This document shows, in pieces, positions 25,496 to 34,880 of a stretch of DNA of 64,000 bases. Origin of the DNA: Octadecabacter arcticus 238 (lineage in GTDB: Bacteria > Pseudomonadota > Alphaproteobacteria > Rhodobacterales > Rhodobacteraceae); contig NC_020908.1 of the NCBI RefSeq assembly GCF_000155735.2, positions 4,277,501-4,341,500 on the forward strand, in the 5' to 3' direction. The stretch's first letter is position 1, and each line of letters opens with the position of its first letter. The notes under the pieces were generated by a model that ran no database searches, had not been told where the DNA came from, and was given only the letters and a program-made list of their open reading frames with translations. A program made the translations under genes and the position numbers.

Positions 25496-26794
25496 TTATT
25501 CTGCCGCCAATTTCATTGCATTACGGGTCCGGATTGCGGACACAACGTCCATCGCCGACCCGATCCCGTCTTCGTGAAATCCGTTCTTCATCCATGCGCC
25601 GCAAAACCATGTCCGGTTTGACCCGTTCACCGTCACAACGGATTTTTGCGCTGCCAATGCTTGCAGATCATAGACCGGATGGCGCAGCGTTACCTCATCC
25701 CAGATCAGGTCCGGATCAATTTCGCGAGTTGTGTTTAGCGTGACAAACAGTGGATCATCCTGAAGCCACGGCTGTAACTTATTCATCCAATAGGTTAAAT
25801 CAATACGGTCCGATTGTTTGTTTGCATCTTCGCTATACACCCAAGACGACCAAACCGACTTGTGTTTGGGCATAATCGACACGTCCGAATGTAGCACAAT
25901 TTTGTTCGGCTGGTATTTGACCGCCCCAAGCATGTTTTTCTCAAAGTTTGTCGGATCATCAAGCATCGCCAGACTATCGTCGGAATGGGTCGCGAATATG
26001 ACCTCATCAAATGCCTCCAACTCCGAACCGCTGGCTTTGATCGTCACGCCATTGTTCGCACGACGCACCGCGTCCACGGGCGCGCCAAGCCGGATCACGA
26101 CGCCGCGTTCAACCATAGATATACCAAGGCGAGACACGTATTCTTGGCTGCCACCATCGACAGTGAACCATTGATGCTGACCCCTAATACCCAGCAATGC
26201 ATGGTTTTCAAAAAATGTCATCATCGCGCGCGCGGGAAAATCCATGATCTTTTCGGTCGGGGTCGACCAGATCGCGCCGGACAGCGGCAGCAGATAATAA
26301 TCCCGAAAATACGATCCCGCGCCAAGGCGTTCGAGCAAGCCACCTACCGTCAGACCGTCTTCTTTTGACAACCGCACGCCGTTCTTATTAAATTTCAGAA
26401 TGTCGCGGATCATCCGTAAAAAACTTGGGTTCACCATGTTTTTGGGCTGCGCGAATAATGCTCGAAGCGACGCGAGCCCGTATTCAAATCGTCCACCATC
26501 AATTGACGCCCCGAACGACATATCAGATTCGATAACAGGAACCTTCAATTCGGCAAAAAGCGCCGCAAGATGGGGGTAATTGGCGTAGTTGAACACAATA
26601 AAACCTGTGTCGACTGCCTGATCGCCGTTTCCCCCTGCCAAGCGCGTTCGGGCATGGCCGCCAAGTCTGCGTTCCGCCTCAAACAGAACCACACTGTGGT
26701 CTTTGGCGAGCTCATGCGCCGCCGCCATGCCCGAAATTCCCGCACCGATAATTGCGATGCGCTTGCGCGCACCTTTACTCTGGTCAAATGACAT
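25496..26794 (-). CDS. FAD/NAD(P)-binding amine-oxidase-like protein
   Basis: A 432-residue flavoprotein with an N-terminal dinucleotide-binding motif (AIIGAGISGMAAAHEL, residues about 14-29) and the following E-x-x-x-RLGGHARTR flavin contact. The middle has the NAD(P)-binding-like/amino-oxidase architecture; the C-terminal WFCGAWMKNGFHEDGIGSA is the usual FAD-binding end. Linked to DUF1365, such proteins are believed to alter unsaturated or cyclopropane fatty acids. It is the first gene of the operon divergent from rpoE-chrR. Confidence 0.88.
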   Translation of the reverse strand: MSFDQSKGARKRIAIIGAGISGMAAAHELAKDHSVVLFEAERRLGGHARTRLAGGNGDQAVDTGFIVFNYANYPHLAALFAELKVPVIESDMSFGASIDGGRFEYGLASLRALFAQPKNMVNPSFLRMIRDILKFNKNGVRLSKEDGLTVGGLLERLGAGSYFRDYYLLPLSGAIWSTPTEKIMDFPARAMMTFFENHALLGIRGQHQWFTVDGGSQEYVSRLGISMVERGVVIRLGAPVDAVRRANNGVTIKASGSELEAFDEVIFATHSDDSLAMLDDPTNFEKNMLGAVKYQPNKIVLHSDVSIMPKHKSVWSSWVYSEDANKQSDRIDLTYWMNKLQPWLQDDPLFVTLNTTREIDPDLIWDEVTLRHPVYDLQALAAQKSVVTVNGSNRTWFCGAWMKNGFHEDGIGSAMDVVSAIRTRNAMKLAAE

Positions 26795-26907
26795 TTACGC
26801 GTCGTCCCCTCAGACTCTTTGCTCGGCCTGCGCATCGCTGCTTTTACTGTGTTATGTTGTTTACGCTGTGGGTGCGCGTTTGGTTTCAATTCCATCAACT
26901 TATTATG

Positions 26908-26936
26908 TGATCCAGAGCGGGCCTGAGCCCGTATCC
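26908..26936 (+). promoter_or_regulatory. Putative RpoE (ChrR-controlled) promoter upstream of rpoE
   Basis: TGATCC (26908-26913) is followed after 17 bases by GTATCC (26931-26936). As I recall, R. sphaeroides RpoE recognises a TGATCC -35 box, and its own rpoE-chrR promoter is one of its targets. The position, about 125 bases before the GTG start chosen for rpoE, is suitable for autoregulation. The -10 box is not a strong match. Confidence 0.55.
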
Positions 26937-27061
26937 ACGTTATGACAATAAACACATCTTTGCTGACAATATCGGATGCGCCCGTGGCTTATCGCGCCTA
27001 TGGTGCAGCGAAAGCCGTAGTCGCGATGCGACCAAAAAGCTTTGATGTGAAAGAGGTGTCC

Positions 27062-27613
27062 GTGGAAACACGCAAGAAACCGGACAGGATGGCATGGGTG
27101 AACCACCTTGCGTCGATCCGCGATCAAAAAGATCGATCGGCCTTCGCTGAGGTGTTTACCCACTTCGCACCACGCGTGAAGGCGTTCTTGATGAAATCCG
27201 GCGCGAGTCCCGATATGGCAGAAGAAGTCGCACAGGATGTCATGGCCACGCTCTGGCGCAAGGCGCATTTGTTTGATCCCTCCAAGGCGAGCGTTTCGAC
27301 CTGGATTTTCACAATCGCACGAAACCGCCGAATCGACATGCTACGCAAACAGCGCCGCCCAGAACCAGAAGACTTGACGTGGGGCCCAGAGGCCGAACCG
27401 GACCAAGCCGATATTTTGGCACTGCAACAAGACAGTGCAAAACTGACAGACGCTTTGGCCACCCTGCCAGACAAACAAAGAGACCTGATTGTGCGCGCTT
27501 ATTATGGCGAACTCACACACAGCGAAATCGCCGAGGCGACCGGGCTACCACTCGGTACCATCAAATCAAGAATCCGGTTGGCGCTAAATCGTTTACGCCA
27601 CCAAATGAAATGA
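27062..27613 (+). CDS. rpoE: RpoE, ECF sigma factor of the singlet-oxygen response
   Basis: A 183-residue ECF sigma factor. Region 2 contains AFAEVFTHFAPRVKAFL...EEVAQDVMATLWRKAHLFDP; region 4 contains LPDKQRDLIVRAYYGELTHSEIA and the helix-turn-helix GLPLGTIKSRIRLALNRLR. The MRPKSFDV... frame is open back to an ATG at 26942, but the preferred start is the GTG at 27062 because AAAGAGG lies just upstream. ChrR-type anti-sigma follows in overlap. In R. sphaeroides this pair senses singlet oxygen. Confidence 0.9.
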   Translation: METRKKPDRMAWVNHLASIRDQKDRSAFAEVFTHFAPRVKAFLMKSGASPDMAEEVAQDVMATLWRKAHLFDPSKASVSTWIFTIARNRRIDMLRKQRRPEPEDLTWGPEAEPDQADILALQQDSAKLTDALATLPDKQRDLIVRAYYGELTHSEIAEATGLPLGTIKSRIRLALNRLRHQMK

Positions 27614-28266
27614 CAGCACCTATGACAGAAATTAAACATCACCTGACCGACGCCCTGCTTATCGCATATTCTGCTGGCACATTACCCGAAGGTTTCAACC
27701 TTGTGGTTGCGACGCATATTTCTCTGTGCGACGAATGCCGTGCACAGATGCATGAATACGACGCCGTCGGCGGCGCGATAATGGACGAAGAAACCCCCGT
27801 ATCCATGTCCAATGACAGCTTTGCTGCTGTGCTGGACCTCATCAAAAATGGCGATGTCGCGGCACCTGCAAGACGCATCTCATCGGGGCATTTCCCGACC
27901 CCGCTGCAAGAATATGTCGGTGGTGATTTGGATGCGGTCCAATGGCGCAAGGTTGGTGGTGGCGTCCGTCAGGCCATACTGAAGGTCGACAAATCCGCGA
28001 GCGTGCGTTTGCTGCATATCCCCGCCGGTGTTTCCGTGCCCGACCATGGGCACCGTGGCACAGAACTAACGCTGGTTTTGCAAGGCGCGTTTAGCGATAA
28101 AACCGACCGCTTTGGCAAAGGTGACATAGAAGTGGCAACACAGGACCTCAATCATCAGCCAATTGCTGAAATGGACGTGGATTGTATCTGTCTGGCGGCG
28201 ACCGACGCGCCACTGCGCTTCAACAGCCTGATCCCGCGTCTTTTGCAGCCCTTCTTGCAGATTTGA
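27610..28266 (+). CDS. chrR: ChrR, zinc-containing anti-sigma factor with cupin domain
   Basis: A 218-residue anti-sigma factor that holds RpoE inactive until singlet oxygen is formed. The N-terminal zinc-binding anti-sigma module has His10/His11, then HISLCDEC (His36, Cys40, Cys43). The C-terminal cupin shows VPDHGHRGTELTLV (His146, His148, Glu152), LNHQP (His182) and DCICLA (Cys192, Cys194). These equal the residues of R. sphaeroides ChrR at an offset of five. It overlaps rpoE by four bases (ATGA), giving translational coupling. Confidence 0.93.
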   Translation: MTAPMTEIKHHLTDALLIAYSAGTLPEGFNLVVATHISLCDECRAQMHEYDAVGGAIMDEETPVSMSNDSFAAVLDLIKNGDVAAPARRISSGHFPTPLQEYVGGDLDAVQWRKVGGGVRQAILKVDKSASVRLLHIPAGVSVPDHGHRGTELTLVLQGAFSDKTDRFGKGDIEVATQDLNHQPIAEMDVDCICLAATDAPLRFNSLIPRLLQPFLQI

Positions 28267-28314
28267 TCGCATGGACGACGACAAAAAGGCGCGCCTTTTT
28301 GATATTGAACCGAT

Positions 28315-28707
28315 TTAGGACGGCAACGATACCCAACGCATGCCAGTCGCTTCGCCGCTTGTGACGTTTTTCAACTGGCCAATCCCTGACGGAACGCCGC
28401 CTGCATCAAGCTGCAGAACAATCCGCAATTCCTCGTTGCCGTAAGCGACGCCTGTGTCGCTCGCTTCCAATGGGAAGGTTGCACCATTTGACATCCGCAC
28501 ACACGACCGCGCGATAATCTGTTCTTCGCAGGACACGATTCTGGCTTGGTCGGGCGGGTCTGTTAGCACAGTTTGATAATAGAACGTCAGTGTGTTTCCA
28601 TGTGCAAATGGCCCCGTTTCACCGCCGGGCAATTCAGCTAGACAACCGGACAAAGCTGTCCCCATTAACGCCATTAGCGCCGTTTGTTTAATTCCACGCA
28701 AGATCAA
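28315..28707 (-). CDS. Hypothetical lipoprotein
   Basis: A 130-residue protein with a lipoprotein signal: a hydrophobic stretch and the lipobox ALSGC (Cys22). The mature part is small, mostly beta, with two Cys (SCEEQIIARSC). I recognise no family. It overlaps the end of the next lipoprotein gene (28688-29086) by 20 bases, so they are likely one unit. Confidence 0.65.
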   Translation of the reverse strand: MILRGIKQTALMALMGTALSGCLAELPGGETGPFAHGNTLTFYYQTVLTDPPDQARIVSCEEQIIARSCVRMSNGATFPLEASDTGVAYGNEELRIVLQLDAGGVPSGIGQLKNVTSGEATGMRWVSLPS

Positions 28708-29086
28708 GATCCACTTCCTGCCAAGTCAAATAACCGTCGCCACCGGGCGATAAAAAGAATGTGCGGTCGCGGTAAGCACCCGTCACAACAAAATAATCTA
28801 GTGTTCGCTGGACAGTGCCAACATGACCGGAGCCACCGCAAATCTGCGTTCCACCACGACACGGTGCTAGCGAATATGTGTGCAGATCACCATGTTCATT
28901 CGCCACCACGTAAACCGTTCCCGTATCAAAGGGCCGGTCGCGGTCACTTTCGTCCATCGCGCGGTCCACCATGACAAACAGATTGGCCGGATCTTTTTCG
29001 ATTCGCGTGTCCGTAAAACTACCACTTTCGAAATTTGTGCAGGCAACCATAAGTGTCAGGCCTGCCATAGCCATTGCAATCCGCAT
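28688..29086 (-). CDS. Hypothetical lipoprotein
   Basis: A 132-residue protein with signal MRIAMAMAGLTLMVAC (lipobox VAC, Cys16). The mature part contains GTVYVVANEHGDLHTYSLAPC and CGGSGHVGTVQRTLD, with two Cys that could form a disulphide. No family is recognised. It shares strand and overlap with the lipoprotein gene downstream. Confidence 0.65.
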   Translation of the reverse strand: MRIAMAMAGLTLMVACTNFESGSFTDTRIEKDPANLFVMVDRAMDESDRDRPFDTGTVYVVANEHGDLHTYSLAPCRGGTQICGGSGHVGTVQRTLDYFVVTGAYRDRTFFLSPGGDGYLTWQEVDLDLAWN

Positions 29087-29152
29087 CTGCTGTCCCCTTC
29101 GTTTGCCCCAAGCTATCGGGCGTTACCCGCCGCCTCAAGGCCACATTTTCGA

Positions 29153-31018
29153 TCAGGTGCGCCCGAACAATCGCTCAATATCGCTCAGTTTGAGCTCTAC
29201 ATAGGTTGGCCGACCATGGTTGCATTGCCCCGAACGTGGCGTGCGTTCCATTTCGCGCAGCAGGGCATTCATTTCTTCACCACGCATCGAACGACCTGTG
29301 CGGATGGATCCATGGCAGGCAATACGGCTCAGGATCGCCTCAAGTTTTTCTTGTACCAACGTGCTGGACCCTTGGTCACTGAGTTCGTCAAGAATATCAC
29401 GCAACATGGCCTCGGCGTTGACCTCGCCCAGAATGGCAGGCGTTTCGCGCACCGCAATGGCACGGCCACCAAAGGGTTCGATGGTCAGACCGAACCGCGA
29501 CAGCTCGTCGGCCACAGCCAACAATTGCGCTGCATCATCGTCAGACATTTCGATAATCTCGGGGATTAGCAACGCCTGCGCCGCGACCCCGTTTTCCGCC
29601 ATCTGGGTTTTCAGCTTTTCATAAACCAGCCGTTCATGGGCGGCGTGTCCGTCAACAATGACAATGCCAGTTTCAGTCTGCGCGATAATGTAATTCTCAT
29701 GGACCTGCGCACGCGCCGCCCCGAGCGGGTGTTCTTCGGCGCGGGGGCCGTCGTTCGGCTCAATCATTTCAACACGGCCTGACATATCCTGCGCCATGTC
29801 TGCGAAGCCGCTCGGGCGATACGCGGGGCCAATACCACCTGTGGGGCGATCCATCTGATAGACCCGCGGCTCCGTCTGTTCGGGCTGCATTGCGCCCAGA
29901 GTTTCATTGGCAACCGTACTCGACGCGCGATGTCCCGCTTGCGCTAAGGCCGCGCGCAACGCGCTGACAATCAGCCCGCGCACGATAGCGGGATCGCGAA
30001 ATCGAACTTCTGACTTTGCGGGGTGTACATTGACGTCAACGCGGGTCGGCTCAACATCAATAAACAGACATGCCGCCGGATGCCGATCACGGCTCAGCGT
30101 GTCCATATAGGCCCCGCGCAGCGCCCCGATCAGGACTTTGTCACGCACAGGACGACCATTCACATACAGAAATTGCTGCACCGCCGATCCGCGCGAATAA
30201 GTCGGCAACGCGGCAAATCCCGTTAGATGTACACCGTCGCGTTGCGCATCAATCGCCAGCGCATTTTCGGCAAAATCTTTACCCAGAACGCCACGCAGTC
30301 GGGCGTGGAGCGCGTCAAACATATCGCCCGTTTCGCCGTCGGCGCGAAACGTCACGCGGGACTTACCGCCAGATACATCCGTCAAAACAAACGTCACAAA
30401 AGGCTCCGCCATGGCAAGGCGTTTGACCACCTCGCTGATCGCCTGCATTTCTGCGCGATCCGTGCGCAGGAACTTCAGACGTGCGGGTGTGGCATAGAAT
30501 AGATCGCGCAGTTCAACGATTGTTCCCGCAGTCAAGGCCGCTGGGCGCACGGCGGTGTGGGCACCACCCGAAACTGAAATTTCGCAACCCTCACCACCAT
30601 TGGTGCGGCTTCGGATCGTCAATCGACCAACTGCGCCAAGGGACGGCAACGCCTCTCCGCGAAAACCGAAACTGTGGATGTTCAGCAAATCGGACCCATC
30701 GATCTTTGACGTGGCATGGCGTGACAGGGCCAGCGGCAAATCTTGGGCAGTCATCCCGACCCCGTTGTCAGTGACACGGATCAAAGTCTTCCCACCATCA
30801 GCGACGAAGACTTCAACCCGCGACGCGCGCGCATCCAAAGCATTTTCAATGAGTTCTTTGACCACCGACGCCGGACGTTCCACGACCTCACCCGCCGCGA
30901 TACGGTTGATCGCAGCATCGTCGAGCTGGCGAATAACGGGGCGGGGGCCGCCTATGTTGGAAACCGGGTCGGCCAAATCGGAAACCGGGTCGCCTATGTT
31001 GGGGTCAGGTTCAGACAT
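29153..31018 (-). CDS. mutL: DNA mismatch repair protein MutL
   Basis: A 621-residue GHKL ATPase that links mismatch recognition by MutS to strand incision. The ATP-binding motifs are ELIENALDARA, VTDNGVGM, HATSKI and FGFRGEALPS. The C-terminal half has a low-complexity linker and the dimerisation/endonuclease domain; EEMNALLREMERTPRSGQCN and HGRPTYVEL are typical endonuclease-site motifs. Before RQLDDAAINRIAAGEVVE there is an unusual 28-residue N-terminal extension made of DPVS/NIG repeats. Confidence 0.96.
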   Translation of the reverse strand: MSEPDPNIGDPVSDLADPVSNIGGPRPVIRQLDDAAINRIAAGEVVERPASVVKELIENALDARASRVEVFVADGGKTLIRVTDNGVGMTAQDLPLALSRHATSKIDGSDLLNIHSFGFRGEALPSLGAVGRLTIRSRTNGGEGCEISVSGGAHTAVRPAALTAGTIVELRDLFYATPARLKFLRTDRAEMQAISEVVKRLAMAEPFVTFVLTDVSGGKSRVTFRADGETGDMFDALHARLRGVLGKDFAENALAIDAQRDGVHLTGFAALPTYSRGSAVQQFLYVNGRPVRDKVLIGALRGAYMDTLSRDRHPAACLFIDVEPTRVDVNVHPAKSEVRFRDPAIVRGLIVSALRAALAQAGHRASSTVANETLGAMQPEQTEPRVYQMDRPTGGIGPAYRPSGFADMAQDMSGRVEMIEPNDGPRAEEHPLGAARAQVHENYIIAQTETGIVIVDGHAAHERLVYEKLKTQMAENGVAAQALLIPEIIEMSDDDAAQLLAVADELSRFGLTIEPFGGRAIAVRETPAILGEVNAEAMLRDILDELSDQGSSTLVQEKLEAILSRIACHGSIRTGRSMRGEEMNALLREMERTPRSGQCNHGRPTYVELKLSDIERLFGRT

Positions 31019-31068
31019 GACACTATGGATAGCATGCCGACAGGCGATTCTGATAGGGTAATTGGTGT

Positions 31069-32379
31069 TTAATCGCTCGCCTCAAGCCCCTCAGGTTGGC
31101 CGACAACAACAAAATGCAGCCCGTCAGGGTCAAGCAGTTCAGCTGCGACGCGGTTGATGTCATCGAGCGTCACTGCGTTCACAAAATCATTGCGATTGAT
31201 GATATATTCCGGCGTCAGCCCAGTCCATTGCATCGACGCAAGTATCCCCGCAATTTCAGCATTGCCATCAAACCGCAGCGGATAAGCACCCGTCAGATAG
31301 GTTTTGGCCTGATCCAACTCAACCGCGCTGACGCCGTCTTTTGCCATCAAAGCCCACTCATCGCGCACAACACTGATCGCTTCGGCAATCGTGCCATTGG
31401 CAGACGCGACAGAGCCGAGGTAAACTTCAGCCAGTGTTTTTGGCACAAGATAGGTATTGATTCCATAGGTCAGCCCGCGTTTTTCACGCACTTCGCGCAT
31501 TAGGCGGCTTTCAACTCCACGCCCGCCAAGGATTTCGTTCAGCAGGTAGGCGGCAAAGAAATCATCGTCGTCACGTTCAATCCCCGCCTGTCCAAACAAC
31601 GCAACGGATTGTGGCGTTTCAAATGGTACGATAGTCGTTCCGCCGCCCAATCCAAATTCGACGCGCGTTGGAAAGGCGGGGCCTTCCATTGGCAAATCGC
31701 CCAGCAAGTCATCAATCAACGACCCGAGTTCATCTGCTGAGATATCGCCGGATGCACCGACATAGATGCGGCTTTGCACCAGCGAATTGCGGTGTGCCTC
31801 AAACAGATCATCCCGCGTGAGGGCTGCGACAGATTCGGCCGTGCCGTCAATCGATGTCCCGTAAGGATGATCGCCAAATGCTGCTGCATCGAAGGTCGCG
31901 CTTGCGATGCTGTTGGGGTCTTGCGCGTCGGATCGGATGATCGACAGGACCTGTGCGCGGACCCGTTCAATCGCGGCGTCATCAAACCGCGGCTTGGTCA
32001 ATGCATCGCGCAGCAACGCCATCGCTTCATCGCGGTTTTCGGTCAGGAATACGGCAGAGATTGAGATCGAGTCGTCATAGGCACTAAACCCGAACGAAGC
32101 TGCAATCCGCTCGCGGGCTTCTTGAAATTCGCGCGCGCCCAGATCGCCTGATCCTTCTTCAAGAAGTGCCGTCATCAAATTAGTGGCCCCACGTTTTGCA
32201 GGGTCCTCGAGGGAGGCACCGCCATCAATCACAATTTCGATCGCAACAAAGGGGATCGACTCTTCTTGCACCAACCACGCGTTGATTCCGCCCGGCGATG
32301 TGATTTCTTGGATTTCCATTTGGGCTTGGGCTGAAACAGCGCTCAGCGACAGCGCGAGGGCGAGGAATAGACGGATCAT
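31069..32379 (-). CDS. M16-family peptidase, non-catalytic subunit
   Basis: A 436-residue secreted protein with a signal peptide (MIRLFLALALSLSAVSAQA). It has an M16 fold (GATNLMTALLEEGSGD and LTGAYPLRFDGNAEIAGILA) but lacks the HxxEH zinc motif. It therefore resembles the inactive partner of a heterodimeric M16 protease. It starts four bases before the stop of the active subunit gene upstream (ATGA overlap), which fits an assembled pair. A longer frame from 32496 has no ribosome site. Confidence 0.9.
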   Translation of the reverse strand: MIRLFLALALSLSAVSAQAQMEIQEITSPGGINAWLVQEESIPFVAIEIVIDGGASLEDPAKRGATNLMTALLEEGSGDLGAREFQEARERIAASFGFSAYDDSISISAVFLTENRDEAMALLRDALTKPRFDDAAIERVRAQVLSIIRSDAQDPNSIASATFDAAAFGDHPYGTSIDGTAESVAALTRDDLFEAHRNSLVQSRIYVGASGDISADELGSLIDDLLGDLPMEGPAFPTRVEFGLGGGTTIVPFETPQSVALFGQAGIERDDDDFFAAYLLNEILGGRGVESRLMREVREKRGLTYGINTYLVPKTLAEVYLGSVASANGTIAEAISVVRDEWALMAKDGVSAVELDQAKTYLTGAYPLRFDGNAEIAGILASMQWTGLTPEYIINRNDFVNAVTLDDINRVAAELLDPDGLHFVVVGQPEGLEASD

Positions 32380-33713
32380 TGGAGAACCTCCCGGCTGGGG
32401 ATAACCCAGCCTGTGACGGATTGATTGCGATCTAGAACACGTGCAGCGACCGCGAGCACGTCTTCGGCGGTAACCGCTTGCAGGATATCCGGCCACGCCT
32501 GAACGTCTTGCACTGTCAATCCAGACGTCAACGCCACGCCATAACGGCGCGCCAATCCTCCAACGTTATCGCGGGCATAGATTTCACCCGCCTTAAGTTG
32601 CGTGCGCAATGCTTCCATGCGTTCAGGATCAATCCCAGCCTCAAGGAAGTCCACAATCGCGGCGTCCATGGCGTCTTCAGCCTCTTGCAGACTGACGCCG
32701 TCGGATGGAACAACCGTAAAGCCAAACGTGCCATCATCAAGGTTCAAACCGTCATAATACGCGCCTGCATAAACGGCTATGCTGGTGTCAAATTGCAGCG
32801 CAATGCCCAGCGCGGATGTGAACGGCGATCCGCCCAGAAGGTCCGCCAGATAAGTCAGTGCCGCCGCGTCTTCTTGCGCACCAGCGTCGCGTTCAGGCGC
32901 AAGGTAGCTTCGGGTTATATAGGGTTGTGCCACGCGCGGGTCTTCAAAGATCAGACGACGTTCTGCTGTTTGTGGCGGTTCTTGGGTGCGGAACCGTTCT
33001 GGCAAATCAGGTTCCATCGGGATCGGACCGTAGTGTTCCTGCGCCAGTGCCAACACCTCATCAGGTTGAACATCGCCTGCAACCACAAGGATCGCATTGT
33101 TTGGAGAATAATACAGATCGTAGAACGACAGCGCGTCGTCCATATCAAGCGTCTCCATCTCGTGCTTCCAACCGATGATTGGCACGCCGTATCGATGATT
33201 CAGGAATTGAGACGCCCGCATCTGTTCACGCGCCAAAGCATTGGGAGATTTTTCGGTGCGCTGATTGCGTTCTTCCAAAATCACACCACGTTCGAACACG
33301 ATATCATCTTCGGTCAGCACCAGATTGTTCATCCGGTCGGCTTCATATTGCATCATCAGTGGCAGACGGTCTGCGGCGACGCGCTGAAAATATCCGGTGT
33401 AATCATAGCTGGTGAACGCGTTGTCGGACCCGCCATTTTCCGCCACGACACGCTGGAATTCACCGCTTTCAACCGTGTCGGTCGCCTTGAACAGCAAATG
33501 TTCCAGATAATGCGCCACACCTGACGACCCGACAGGTTCATCAGCTGATCCAGCGCGATACCACAACATATGCACCACGACCGGCGCTCGGTGATCTTCG
33601 ATGACCACCACATCCATCCCGTTGTCGAGCTGGTAGGTCGTAACTTCCTCAGCCTGCGTCAGAACGGGGGCAAAGGTGGCGAACACGGCAAGGGCCGCAG
33701 CGAGAAGGCGCAT
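32376..33713 (-). CDS. M16-family zinc peptidase (catalytic subunit)
   Basis: A 445-residue secreted peptidase. A signal peptide (MRLLAAALAVFATFAPVLTQ, then A) is followed by the inverted zinc motif HYLEH (His68, Glu71, His72). The third ligand is a Glu about 76 residues later, in VILEERNQR (Glu147/148). The rest has the two usual M16 halves. It forms an operon with the non-catalytic partner downstream. Confidence 0.94.
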   Translation of the reverse strand: MRLLAAALAVFATFAPVLTQAEEVTTYQLDNGMDVVVIEDHRAPVVVHMLWYRAGSADEPVGSSGVAHYLEHLLFKATDTVESGEFQRVVAENGGSDNAFTSYDYTGYFQRVAADRLPLMMQYEADRMNNLVLTEDDIVFERGVILEERNQRTEKSPNALAREQMRASQFLNHRYGVPIIGWKHEMETLDMDDALSFYDLYYSPNNAILVVAGDVQPDEVLALAQEHYGPIPMEPDLPERFRTQEPPQTAERRLIFEDPRVAQPYITRSYLAPERDAGAQEDAAALTYLADLLGGSPFTSALGIALQFDTSIAVYAGAYYDGLNLDDGTFGFTVVPSDGVSLQEAEDAMDAAIVDFLEAGIDPERMEALRTQLKAGEIYARDNVGGLARRYGVALTSGLTVQDVQAWPDILQAVTAEDVLAVAARVLDRNQSVTGWVIPSREVLQ

Positions 33714-33825
33714 AAGATAACTCCGCTAATGATATGCATTGTAGATACGCCACGCGTGAACCGCTTCAAGGGGCCATACGCGGATGTGAGGTGGCGTTAG
33801 AAAATTGGCCCGACAGCCTGACCCG

Positions 33826-34326
33826 TTATTGCGGGGGTGCCGATGGCGTAGCAACACCTGCATTGCGGAAACGCTGAAGTTCAGAATAGGCATCCAGCGC
33901 TTGGCGGGCATAGGCACTGAAATAGCGATCCCGCCCGCGAATGAACCCAAAACGCGACTGACGTGTACGGAACGCCGCATCATCGGACGCAAGTGTCTGT
34001 CGGATTGCGGGATCAACACCGTTGCGGCTGGCTGCAGTCACCAATGCGCCGTCGCTTGCGGGAATTCCATTGGGGATCAACGCGTTCGGATTGCCGCCTA
34101 ATGCCGCGACCGCATCTGCACTTGGCGTTGGATCGGTACGATTGGACTGGCCCGGCGTCGGCGCTGGCAGGTTCATAACATCACTTGGCATAACAAGTTC
34201 ACCAACAGGCATCACCCTAAACTCGTCTGGCCCGCCCCCATTTGAGCGTAAGTCACGCAATCCGCGATCACCGCCCGCACAGGCGGTCAGCATCACAATC
34301 ACACCGAAACAAAAGATTAGTTTCAT
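33826..34326 (-). CDS. DUF3035 lipoprotein (BamF-like)
   Basis: A 166-residue protein with signal MKLIFCFGVIVMLTAC (lipobox LTAC, Cys16), then a Pro/Ser-rich linker. The PDEFRV...LVMPSDVMNLPAPTPG region is the DUF3035 signature. In alphaproteobacteria this family includes BamF, a lipoprotein of the outer-membrane beta-barrel assembly complex; assignment to BamF is from memory. It follows lspA in the same direction. Confidence 0.8.
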   Translation of the reverse strand: MKLIFCFGVIVMLTACAGGDRGLRDLRSNGGGPDEFRVMPVGELVMPSDVMNLPAPTPGQSNRTDPTPSADAVAALGGNPNALIPNGIPASDGALVTAASRNGVDPAIRQTLASDDAAFRTRQSRFGFIRGRDRYFSAYARQALDAYSELQRFRNAGVATPSAPPQ

Positions 34327-34376
34327 CGTACCCTCACGTCTTCCCTATGGCGTTCTAGCGCAAACCTTTGCGCGCG

Positions 34377-34856
34377 TCACGCAGTCTTCTTTTTGTTGCC
34401 GCCATCCGTGAACAGCACAAGTCCGATCGCGCCAACAAATATCGAAATATCCGCGACGTTGAACGCATATGGGTTGTTGATCCCGCAGCATGACACATTC
34501 AGAAAATCTGCGACTGCGCCGTGCAAAACACGGTCCACGACGTTGCCAATCGCACCGCCGACCAGCAGACCAGCGCTAATATGCGCCCAGCGCCCGGCAT
34601 TTTCACGCCGTATCCACCAGAGAACGAATGCCGAAATAATCAGCGCCACGGCAATCAGCGCCCACCGCATATCAAAATCAGCAAACAATCCAAAATTGAC
34701 GCCACGGTTCCACGCCATGCGCAATGTCAGCAGTGGCGCAAACACCTCGTATGTTTGGTTTGGCTGAGCAGGCAAATTCACCTGATAAAGCACGATATAT
34801 TTTGTGACCTGATCAAACAGGAAAATCCAAAAACCGGTCCAGTAAGTCAGCCGCAT
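34377..34856 (-). CDS. lspA: Signal peptidase II
   Basis: A 159-residue integral-membrane aspartic protease that cleaves the signal peptide of prolipoproteins. It has four helices; the catalytic aspartates are in GAIGNVVDRVLHGAVADFL and AFNVADISIFVG. Position upstream of the DUF3035 lipoprotein gene fits an operon. It begins 25 bases after the purH stop. Confidence 0.95.
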   Translation of the reverse strand: MRLTYWTGFWIFLFDQVTKYIVLYQVNLPAQPNQTYEVFAPLLTLRMAWNRGVNFGLFADFDMRWALIAVALIISAFVLWWIRRENAGRWAHISAGLLVGGAIGNVVDRVLHGAVADFLNVSCCGINNPYAFNVADISIFVGAIGLVLFTDGGNKKKTA

Positions 34857-34880
34857 CTGCTTTGCCCTTTCGGTTGGTTA

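Noticed and set aside
32478..33524. 348-codon plus-strand frame inside the M16 peptidase gene
   Set aside because: Long only because the region is GC-rich. The minus strand carries a signal peptide and HxxEH; the plus frame has neither start signal nor domain.
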